This document shows, piece by piece, positions 1-5,078 of a stretch of DNA of 5,078 nt. The stretch is from NCBI GenBank assembly GCA_022842565.1, contig JALHPH010000150.1:1-5078 (forward strand). The letters run 5' to 3'. This stretch comes from Fimbriimonadaceae bacterium (GTDB taxonomy: Bacteria > Armatimonadota > Fimbriimonadia > Fimbriimonadales > Fimbriimonadaceae). Under the pieces are notes generated by a model. The model was given only the letters and a program-made list of their open reading frames with translations, was not told where the DNA came from and did not search any database. Each line of letters begins with the position of its first letter. Positions within the stretch are counted from its first letter, which is position 1. Position numbers and translations under genes: made by a program.

Positions 1-935
1 AATCCGCCAGCCATGAGGGCTACATGGATAACCATCGCCACTCGTACTGGGACGACTTTTTTGGGGTCAAGGGCCTGCGCGATGCGGCCTACCTAGCCGG
101 GGTTGCGGGCCAACCAAATGCGCAGAAAGAATATGCTTTGATGGCGAGCGATTTTGAGAAGCTCTTCGTTGAATCCATCGAGTTCACGCAGCGTCACCAC
201 AACATTCCGTACATTGCTGGGTGTGTGGAGCTGGGGGACTTCGACGCGACCTCAACTGCCATCGGCATCTACCCTTGTGGCGGCCTACGCTACGTCCCCC
301 GCGAGCACTTTGACGCCACATTCGACCGATATTGGAAGTTCTTTACCGACCGCGAAGCCAACCGCATTGAGTGGCGTGATTACACGCCCTACGAAGTTCG
401 CGTGCTGGCGGCCATGGTGTTGCTGGGCGAACCCGAGCGCGCGCACCACATGATGAATTGGTTCATGCGCGACATTCGGCCGCTCGGCTGGAAGCACTGG
501 GCCGAGGTCGGCTACCTGGACCCAGAGCCGGGCCGGTGGATCGGCGACATGCCCCACACGTGGGTCGGCTCGGACTACATCAAATCTCTGCGCCTGATGC
601 TGATTCACGAGCGCGAATCCGACGGCAAGCTTGTCTTCGGTCTCGGCATCAAACCAAGCTGGATGACCGGCGAGCACGGCCTCATCGCGCGCGACATGCC
701 GACCATGTATGGCCCCGTGAATTTGACAGGTAGGTTAAAATCGAACGAAGCCACTTTTCAGATCAGCGGCAAGCTCCGAAAAATCGTCCCATTGGTGCTG
801 CGCCTGCCCTGGCGCAATGGAGTCCGCTCCGTCCGTATCAATGGCGCACCCGTCTCACCCAATTCTCAAGAAATCTCAATTCCACGCCTTCCGGTGCGGG
901 TTGATGTGACCCTCGAAACCTCGCAAAACCTATGA
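1..935 (+). CDS. Six-hairpin glycosidase-like protein, C-terminal part (5'-truncated by window edge)
   Basis: The reading frame is open to the left edge (first full codon at 3, reading SASHEGYMDN), so the gene begins outside the window and the ATG at 24 is internal. The 310 visible residues look like the end of an alpha/alpha-barrel glycosidase-like protein. There is an aromatic/acidic HSYWDDFF segment (residues 13-20 of the visible part) followed by helix-like GLRDAAYLA, a HWAEVGYLDPEP segment (165-176) and a GDMPHTWVGSDY segment (181-192). From about residue 195 the sequence turns beta-rich, as in the C-terminal beta-sandwich of such enzymes. I recall similar sequences, often annotated as discoidin or factor 5/8 domain proteins, in polysaccharide-degradation loci. 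Substrate and catalytic residues cannot be assigned. Its TGA overlaps the ATG of the GH94 gene, so the two are very likely co-transcribed and translationally coupled. An N-terminal secretion signal or carbohydrate-binding domain, if present, lies outside the window. Confidence 0.75.
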   Translation, partial: SASHEGYMDNHRHSYWDDFFGVKGLRDAAYLAGVAGQPNAQKEYALMASDFEKLFVESIEFTQRHHNIPYIAGCVELGDFDATSTAIGIYPCGGLRYVPREHFDATFDRYWKFFTDREANRIEWRDYTPYEVRVLAAMVLLGEPERAHHMMNWFMRDIRPLGWKHWAEVGYLDPEPGRWIGDMPHTWVGSDYIKSLRLMLIHERESDGKLVFGLGIKPSWMTGEHGLIARDMPTMYGPVNLTGRLKSNEATFQISGKLRKIVPLVLRLPWRNGVRSVRINGAPVSPNSQEISIPRLPVRVDVTLETSQNL

Positions 936-3316
936 GCACCCTTCCCTTCGAAACGCGTTTGACAACCCCTTACGGCTTCTTCTCGCCGGATGGTAAGGAG
1001 TACTGTATCACCGACCTCCACACGCCGCGGCCCTGGATCAACGTGATGTCCAACTCGCGCTATGGGCTGGTTCTCTCGCACCTGGGCGGCGGCTTTTCGT
1101 GGATCGAAAACTCCCAGCTTCAGCGCCTAACCCGTTGGGATCAGGACCTCTCAGTGGACCGCTTTGGTCGCTGGATTTACTTGGTCGATACCGACGATCG
1201 CGAGCAGCTTTGGTCCACCACGTACATGCCGACCGAGATCCCGGCCGAAGAGGAGTTTGTGCGGCATGGCGGCGGCTACACCGTCTTTGAGCGAAGACTT
1301 TTTGGTATCGAGACCAAACACACCACGTTTGTAGCCACCGATGTGGACGCCGAGTTTGCGATGGTGGAAGTGACGAACCACCGCGACAGACCGGCCTCGC
1401 TCGAGCTGGCTAGCTTTGTGGATTGGTTCTTGGGGCCGCAATCGGACTGGCACCGCGAATTCCACCGCCTCTTCATTGAAACCAAGATCGAAGGGCCGAT
1501 CATGACCGCCTGGAAGCATACGGGCCTGACCGAAAACAGTCGGCTGCAGGAGAAGCTCCCGTTCGTGGCATACCACAGCGTGAGCGGCGGCGATGAAGTG
1601 ACTTGGTTTGGCGACAAGGCGGCATTCCTCGGCACTCCTGGCTCGATGATTCGGCCCGAGGGACTTTTGCAGCGAGTGGCGCACGATTCTACTGGCCGCT
1701 GGGATGACCCAATTGGCTGTGCAGTGGTCGGGCTCAAACTGGCACCTGGCGAAACGCGCACGGTGGTCTTTGTTCTGGGAACAGAAGACGATGCCCGTAG
1801 CTGCCTCGCCCGAGCCAAGTCGATCGGCGAGGCAGAGGCCCGTACCGCGCTTGAAAAGGTGCGAAGGCACTGGTCTGAGCTTCACGAGGCAACAACGGTA
1901 GACACGCCGGACCCCGTTTTCAATCTGCTCAACAATGTTTGGTTCAAGAACCAAACAGTCATCGGCCGAATGGAAGCCCGGTGCGCCTACTACCAACAGG
2001 GCGGAGCCTACGGCTACCGGGATCAGCTGCAAGACAGCCTGATTGCGCTCACTTATGACCCGAAGCGCACCCTTAAGCAGATCGGTTTGCACGCCGAAGC
2101 GATGTACGAGGATGGCGGCGTTCGTCACTGGTGGCACCCCGGCACGCCGATCATCGCCGAAAGCCACCATAGCGACACGTGTCTTTGGCTGTCGCACGCA
2201 ACGCTCGCCTATCTGGATGAAACCAACGACCTGAACGCCCTCGAGAGTCGGCATCGATTCCTCAATAGGACCACTCAGCAGTTCGGCGAAACGGGCACGC
2301 TGCTCGACCACATGTTGCGCGGCATCGACCGGTCGCTCAACCGGCTCTCGCCGCGTGGATTGCCCCTCATTGGAGCGGGAGACTGGAATGACGGTCTTTC
2401 CCACGCCGGGATCGAGGGCAAGGGCGAATCCGTGTGGCTCGCGATGTTCCTCTTCGACATCTTAGAGCGGCTGCATCCACTCCTATCGCAGATTGGTGAT
2501 TCGGGCCGCGCGGCCCAGCTACACGCTGCGGCGATGGGGCTGCAAATGGCGGTCGAAACCCACGGTTGGGACGGGCATTGGTACATCGCTGGCACGCGCG
2601 ACGACGGACGCCCCTTCGGAAGTCATGAGAACTCAGAGGGCTCGATCTTCTTGAACCCGCAGACCTGGGCCGTCATCAGCGGCATCGCATCGCCAGACCG
2701 AGCGAAGCAGGCGCTTGCGAGTGCCAGAGAGCACCTCAGCAAGCCCTACGGAATGCTCTTGCTGACGCCCGCCTACTCAGCGGTCGATCCGTACATCGGC
2801 TATATCACCCGCTACGCACCTGGACTCCGAGAGAACGGCGGCGTGTATTCACACGCGAGCACCTGGGCGGTAATGGCCATGGCGAAAGAGGGCCAAGTGG
2901 ACGAAGCCTACGAAATCTACCAGGCCATGTACCCCGCCAAGCACGCCCGTGACGCGACACGGTATTCCGCAGAGCCTTATGTGATGCCGGGCAATGTGGA
3001 TGGTCCCGATTCGCCCTACGAAGGGCGCGGCGGCTGGACTTGGTACACCGGTTCCTCAGCCTGGATGCACCGCATGGGGCTTGACTGGCTGTGCGGAGTA
3101 CGGGCCACTCGCGAGGGCCTAGTCTTTGGTGAGGGTCCGTCTCAATGGGACAACGTGAAGGTCCGACGGCAGTTCCGCGGATGCGTTGCCGACATCGAAA
3201 TGACAGGCAAGGGACCCGTCACGGCTGTAAGCGTGAACGGCGAGGTGGTTCAAGGGCCAGTGAATCCGAACCAGTTCGGCGGTGGAACGGTCCAGATTCA
3301 CGTTTCGCGCGGCTAG
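932..3316 (+). CDS. GH94 family glycoside phosphorylase (cellobiose/cellobionate phosphorylase-like)
   Basis: A complete 794-residue enzyme of family GH94 (formerly GT36). These inverting phosphorylases cleave beta-linked disaccharides or short oligosaccharides with phosphate to give alpha-sugar 1-phosphate, normally in the cytoplasm; no signal peptide is seen. Layout: N-terminal beta-sandwich (about 1-270, including YGFFSPDGKEY and PRPWINVMSN), helical linker, alpha/alpha barrel (about 310-720), short C-terminal beta part. The GDWNDG motif (483-488) holds the general-acid Asp, as in known GH94 enzymes. R363 (YGYRDQLQD), H641 (VYSHAS) and T706 (WYTGSSAW) sit where the family binds phosphate. 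RHWWHPG (398-404) lines the active site. Length near 790 and GDWNDG, rather than the ADWNDC I associate with classical cellobiose phosphorylases, lean towards the cellobionate phosphorylase or beta-glucan-type branches; this is inference. The start overlaps the upstream stop (ATGA) and has no clear Shine-Dalgarno, so translational coupling is likely. Confidence 0.93.
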   Translation: MSTLPFETRLTTPYGFFSPDGKEYCITDLHTPRPWINVMSNSRYGLVLSHLGGGFSWIENSQLQRLTRWDQDLSVDRFGRWIYLVDTDDREQLWSTTYMPTEIPAEEEFVRHGGGYTVFERRLFGIETKHTTFVATDVDAEFAMVEVTNHRDRPASLELASFVDWFLGPQSDWHREFHRLFIETKIEGPIMTAWKHTGLTENSRLQEKLPFVAYHSVSGGDEVTWFGDKAAFLGTPGSMIRPEGLLQRVAHDSTGRWDDPIGCAVVGLKLAPGETRTVVFVLGTEDDARSCLARAKSIGEAEARTALEKVRRHWSELHEATTVDTPDPVFNLLNNVWFKNQTVIGRMEARCAYYQQGGAYGYRDQLQDSLIALTYDPKRTLKQIGLHAEAMYEDGGVRHWWHPGTPIIAESHHSDTCLWLSHATLAYLDETNDLNALESRHRFLNRTTQQFGETGTLLDHMLRGIDRSLNRLSPRGLPLIGAGDWNDGLSHAGIEGKGESVWLAMFLFDILERLHPLLSQIGDSGRAAQLHAAAMGLQMAVETHGWDGHWYIAGTRDDGRPFGSHENSEGSIFLNPQTWAVISGIASPDRAKQALASAREHLSKPYGMLLLTPAYSAVDPYIGYITRYAPGLRENGGVYSHASTWAVMAMAKEGQVDEAYEIYQAMYPAKHARDATRYSAEPYVMPGNVDGPDSPYEGRGGWTWYTGSSAWMHRMGLDWLCGVRATREGLVFGEGPSQWDNVKVRRQFRGCVADIEMTGKGPVTAVSVNGEVVQGPVNPNQFGGGTVQIHVSRG

Positions 3317-3510
3317 GGACCGCCAGGTCGGCTACCAGCGGGCGCTTCGGCAGGGTCTACCGTGCCGCCGCCCGCTTTCGCCGGAAGACCTGCGCCTGCG
3401 TCCTCGGGGGTTGCAGGCGGTCGTCCCTGGAACATAAACAGGGCGATGACGGCCACCAGCATGAGGGCGATCACGGCCATCACTGCGCCAGACGACATTT
3501 CTTTCTTCAT
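3313..3510 (-). CDS. Small single-pass membrane protein with Pro/Ala/Gly-rich tail
   Basis: A 65-residue protein of no family I can name. Residues 1-8 (MKKEMSSG) form a short charged N-terminus. Residues 9-27 are an uninterrupted hydrophobic helix (AVMAVIALMLVAVIALFMF). Residues 28-65 are a low-complexity Pro/Ala/Gly-rich tail, probably disordered. The basic N-terminus suggests N-in, tail-out topology. Support for a real gene: GAGG Shine-Dalgarno 5 bases before the ATG, an extended -10 promoter upstream, an inverted repeat between promoter and RBS, and GC-rich third codon positions. The gene is divergent from the LacI regulator and convergent with the GH94 gene, overlapping that gene's end by four bases (shared CTAG). 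It could be a membrane-anchored accessory of a secretion or envelope system, but nothing in the sequence fixes a function. M5 is an alternative start without its own RBS. Confidence 0.68.
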   Translation of the reverse strand: MKKEMSSGAVMAVIALMLVAVIALFMFQGRPPATPEDAGAGLPAKAGGGTVDPAEAPAGSRPGGP

Positions 3511-3515
3511 TCTTG

Positions 3516-3519
3516 CCTC
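3516..3519 (-). promoter_or_regulatory. Ribosome binding site of the small membrane protein gene
   Basis: GAGG on the minus strand, separated by five bases (CAAGA) from the ATG ending at 3510. This supports the 65-residue reading frame as translated and fixes its start. Confidence 0.65.
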
Positions 3520-3528
3520 AAATGGATG

Positions 3529-3546
3529 TGCTGAAACGATTCAGCA
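3529..3546. promoter_or_regulatory. LacI-family operator 1 (inverted repeat TGCTGAAACGATTCAGCA)
   Basis: An 18-bp inverted repeat with 8 of 9 positions paired and a central CG, the form typical of LacI/GalR operators, where the hinge helices open the central CpG step. It matches operator 2 at 16 of 18 bases. On the minus strand it lies just after the predicted -10 of the small membrane protein promoter and before its RBS, a position where a bound repressor would block initiation or early elongation. That the adjacent LacI protein binds it is inference from proximity and from the second copy at the regulator's own promoter. Confidence 0.8.
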
Positions 3547-3554
3547 CCCACCTC

Positions 3555-3584
3555 ATGTTATCACGAAAACCGGTCCACAGCTAA
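3555..3584 (-). promoter_or_regulatory. Predicted promoter of the small membrane protein gene
   Basis: On the minus strand, TAACAT (3560-3555) is preceded by TG plus one base (TGATAACAT), an extended -10 form. A weak -35-like TTAGCT lies at 3584-3579 with an 18-base spacer. A T/A-rich stretch further upstream (about 3585-3600) could help. The expected start of transcription is near 3547-3549, directly at the edge of operator 1, leaving a leader of about 38 bases. Consensus matching by eye only. Confidence 0.45.
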
Positions 3585-3612
3585 CTCTTTTTAACATTTT
3601 TGCCGCCAATCC

Positions 3613-3640
3613 TTCCATTTTCGCCATTCGATGATATACT
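3613..3640 (+). promoter_or_regulatory. Predicted autoregulated promoter of the LacI-family gene
   Basis: TATACT at 3635-3640 is preceded by TG plus one base (TGATATACT), a good extended -10. The -35 match is poor (TTCCAT at 3613-3618, 16-base spacer), which extended -10 promoters tolerate. The T-rich stretch at 3586-3600 lies upstream. Transcription would start around 3646-3648, inside operator 2, so a bound repressor would block its own promoter. Confidence 0.55.
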
Positions 3641-3658
3641 TACTGAAACGGTTCAGCA
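3641..3658. promoter_or_regulatory. LacI-family operator 2 (inverted repeat TACTGAAACGGTTCAGCA)
   Basis: Near-palindrome built on CTGAA-ACGG-TTCAG with a central CG, abutting the 3' side of the -10 TATACT and ending at the AAAGG ribosome binding site of the regulator. It is the second copy of the site at 3529-3546 (16 of 18 bases identical), with centres 112 bp apart. Autorepression is the natural reading. A DNA loop between the two sites is possible but not shown. Confidence 0.8.
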
Positions 3659-3662
3659 AAGG
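3658..3662 (+). promoter_or_regulatory. Ribosome binding site deciding the LacI-family start codon
   Basis: AAAGG, six bases before the ATG at 3669. It selects this ATG over the in-frame TTG at 3600, which would place promoter and operator 2 inside the coding region and add 23 residues before the normal helix-turn-helix start. Confidence 0.7.
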
Positions 3663-3668
3663 CGCACC

Positions 3669-4706
3669 ATGAGCCAAAGAGTCACAATTCAAGATGTAGC
3701 CAATCTCGCTGGAGTCAGCAAGGTTACAGTCAGTTATGTCTTGAACGGGCGCGATGTGGACGCCCGCATTTCCGGCGACACGCGACAACGCGTTTTGGAC
3801 GCCGCACGCATGCTGGATTACCGGCCGAGCGCCATCGCCCGCACCCTCGCCACTCGCCGCTCGCAATCCATCGCCATCGTTTTTCAGTACGCTAGCTTCT
3901 TCTCGCACTGGTCCAGCTTCATCAGCGAAATCATGCACGGCGTCTGCGAAGCAGCGGTCGAACGAGATTTTGACCTCCTCCTGCACACCCGTCGCGCCGA
4001 ATCCACCGAGGCTGAAATATCGATGCTTACCGATGGTCGCGCAGACGGCGTGCTTTTGCTACGCGACGGCAACGACCCGTTAGTAAACGAGATTTTCGAT
4101 CGCCAAATCCCCTCGGTTCTCTTCTTCACCCGCAGCTACCACGCGGCTGCGGCGTTCGTCGATGCAGACAACTACGCCGGCGGTCGCATCGCCACGCAGC
4201 ATTTGGTCGACCTGGGTCACCGCCGCATCGGCATGGTTCGGGGCGGAATCCACTCGGTCAGCTCGAACGATCGATTCAACGGCTATCGCGACGTGCTCGA
4301 AGGAGCGAAGCTCCCAGTCGATCCGCGCCACCACTACATGGTGCCAACACCTGATGATCCCCTTGACGATATTGTCCAGTCGTTGCAGAGCGCTGACGCA
4401 CCTACCGCCCTTTTTGTCTGGTCGGATGACGTCGCGTTCCGTCTCATGCGTACTCTACAGAGTGCGGGCCTGCGCGTTCCCGAGGACATTTCGGTCGTCG
4501 GTTTCGATAGCCTGGACCAATGTAATCTCAGTTCTCCCCGTCTAACGAGTGTGCGACAACCGATTCCAGACATGGCTCGGGATGCGACAAACCTTCTGGT
4601 CGACATGATTCAGAAGGAGCCGGTGAAATGGAAACAACGTATTTATCCCCTTCAGCTTGATGTGAGGGCCAGCACAGCGCCCCCACCCAAACCTTTTATC
4701 TCATGA
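3669..4706 (+). CDS. LacI/GalR-family transcriptional regulator
   Basis: A 345-residue sugar-responsive repressor-type protein of normal family length. The N-terminus (VTIQDVANLAGVSKVTVSYVLNG, residues 5-27) is the LacI helix-turn-helix, with SKVTVSYV as the recognition helix; K18, V19 and Y23 occupy the base-contacting positions. The hinge helix is SAIARTLATRRS (54-65), with L60 as the likely leucine that enters the central CpG. The rest is a periplasmic-binding-protein-like effector domain with family landmarks: IAIVFQY, DGRADGVLLL, FVDADNYAGGRIATQHLVDLGHRRIGMV, SNDRFNGY and VPEDISVVGFDSLDQ. The effector is probably a sugar or sugar phosphate, but the pocket does not reveal which. Two matching operators upstream indicate autoregulation and control of the divergent small membrane protein gene. 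The pseudopilin gene follows after 21 bp with no terminator visible. Whether it also controls the GH94 operon cannot be judged, because that operon's promoter is outside the window. Confidence 0.95.
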   Translation: MSQRVTIQDVANLAGVSKVTVSYVLNGRDVDARISGDTRQRVLDAARMLDYRPSAIARTLATRRSQSIAIVFQYASFFSHWSSFISEIMHGVCEAAVERDFDLLLHTRRAESTEAEISMLTDGRADGVLLLRDGNDPLVNEIFDRQIPSVLFFTRSYHAAAAFVDADNYAGGRIATQHLVDLGHRRIGMVRGGIHSVSSNDRFNGYRDVLEGAKLPVDPRHHYMVPTPDDPLDDIVQSLQSADAPTALFVWSDDVAFRLMRTLQSAGLRVPEDISVVGFDSLDQCNLSSPRLTSVRQPIPDMARDATNLLVDMIQKEPVKWKQRIYPLQLDVRASTAPPPKPFIS

Positions 4707-4714
4707 ATGTCAAC

Positions 4715-4719
4715 GGAGA
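4715..4719 (+). promoter_or_regulatory. Ribosome binding site of the pseudopilin-like gene
   Basis: GGAGA, eight bases before the ATG at 4728, in the 21-bp gap after the regulator's stop codon. It favours the ATG at 4728 over the in-frame ATG at 4707, which overlies no upstream Shine-Dalgarno and would add seven residues. Confidence 0.7.
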
Positions 4720-4727
4720 CTCCCCCC

Positions 4728-5078
4728 ATGAAAGCTCGCAATAATGCCTTTACGCTCATCGAATTGCTGGTCGTGATCGCGATCATCGCAATCCTCGCGG
4801 CAATTCTCTTCCCTGTCCTTTCTCAGGCGCGCGTGGCCGCCAAGACCACCGTCGCACTGAGCAATACTAAGCAGATTGGCCTTGCATCCCAGATGTATAT
4901 GGATGACAATGACCAGATCTTTTTCCCTCGGTTCCACGGCGTACAAGTGACTGAGCGTAAGTCTTGGAAGCACATCGTTTACCCGTATATCAAGAACGAA
5001 GGGATCTTTAAGGATCCGGTGAATAAGCTGGCCCAGTTCCCCGATGAGTTCGGCATGCCCGGCCCCATCAACCAGGGC
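4728..5078 (+). CDS. Type IV pseudopilin-like protein with prepilin N-terminal methylation signal (3'-truncated by window edge)
   Basis: The 117 visible residues run off the right edge without a stop. Residues 1-7 (MKARNNA) form a short basic leader. The prepilin signal follows with F8 as predicted mature residue 1 and E12 as the conserved Glu+5, then a hydrophobic helix to about residue 28 ([22 protein letters not shown] in two parts: 8-14 and 15-29). Next come [20 protein letters not shown] (32-51) and QMYMDDND (55-62), typical of the large H-X9-DG/DUF1559-like and type II secretion G-like pseudopilins abundant in Armatimonadota and Planctomycetota. The protein would be cleaved by a prepilin peptidase and sit in the inner membrane or in a short filament or secretion pseudopilus. 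The residue before cleavage is Ala rather than the classical Gly, which is common in this group. The gene lies 21 bp behind the LacI-type regulator and is probably co-transcribed. The exact subfamily depends on the missing C-terminus. Confidence 0.9.
   Translation, partial: MKARNNAFTLIELLVVIAIIAILAAILFPVLSQARVAAKTTVALSNTKQIGLASQMYMDDNDQIFFPRFHGVQVTERKSWKHIVYPYIKNEGIFKDPVNKLAQFPDEFGMPGPINQG

Noticed and set aside
951..960. Perfect palindrome AAACGCGTTT resembling a LacI half-site pair with central CG
   Set aside because: It lies inside the GH94 coding sequence about 20 bp after the start codon, does not share the CTGAA/TTCAG arms of the two operators, and a 10-bp palindrome is expected by chance.
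1151..2404. 417-codon open frame on the minus strand
   Set aside because: It lies wholly antisense to the well-conserved GH94 gene. Its translation shows no recognisable domain, and long antisense open frames are expected opposite GC-rich coding sequence.
3317..3420. GC-rich inverted segments after the GH94 stop as a possible intrinsic terminator
   Set aside because: No stable stem followed by a T-tract was found on the plus strand, and the segment is better explained as the coding region of the Pro/Ala/Gly-rich tail on the minus strand.
3145..3534. 129-codon plus-strand frame covering the end of the GH94 gene and the small gene
   Set aside because: The translation is Arg-rich and low in hydrophobic order, typical of a shifted frame. 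It has no RBS, and the minus-strand frame in the same place has far better support.
3600..3668. Upstream in-frame TTG start for the LacI-family protein
   Set aside because: It would put the extended -10 promoter and operator 2 inside the coding region and add 23 non-family residues. The ATG at 3669 has AAAGG at good spacing and starts at the usual family position.
3591..3986. 131-codon minus-strand frame across the regulator promoter and helix-turn-helix region
   Set aside because: It is antisense to the conserved LacI-family N-terminus, without a plausible start context or recognisable domain.
4710..4973. 87-codon minus-strand frame opposite the pseudopilin gene
   Set aside because: It is a shadow of the pseudopilin reading frame, which carries an unmistakable prepilin signal on the plus strand.

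Overview
This window comes from a bacterial chromosome of moderately high GC. The best guess for its origin is Armatimonadota, Fimbriimonas-like. That rests on a type IV pseudopilin-like gene of the '[23 protein letters not shown]' style placed directly behind a LacI-type regulator, plus a very small single-pass membrane protein with a Pro/Ala/Gly-rich tail. Planctomycetota and related groups carry similar pseudopilins, so the assignment is an inference. No RNA gene, insertion sequence, CRISPR array, attachment site or replication origin was seen.

Left part (1-3316, + strand): a carbohydrate-degradation operon that enters from the left. The first gene is cut by the window edge. It is the C-terminal part of a protein resembling alpha/alpha-barrel (six-hairpin) glycosidases. 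Its stop codon overlaps the start of the second gene (ATGA), a complete GH94 (former GT36) disaccharide phosphorylase of 794 residues with its expected catalytic and phosphate-binding residues. The plausible joint role is that the first protein trims or recognises a glycan and the GH94 enzyme splits the released disaccharide with phosphate to give a sugar 1-phosphate.

Middle part (3313-3668): a 65-residue membrane protein gene on the minus strand converges on the GH94 gene. The two stop codons share one CTAG palindrome. Between this small gene and the LacI-type regulator lie two divergent extended -10 promoters. Each is followed directly by one of two near-identical 18-bp inverted repeats with a central CG, the hallmark of LacI-family operators. 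The layout predicts that the regulator represses itself and the small membrane protein.

Right part (3669-5078, + strand): the LacI-family regulator, then after a 21-bp gap a pseudopilin-like protein that runs out of the window. The pair is probably one transcript, which would place a surface or secreted filament-type protein under the same autoregulated promoter. The main point of interest is this possible small regulon: sugar-sensing repressor, pseudopilin and tiny membrane protein, marked by a motif that could be searched genome-wide.
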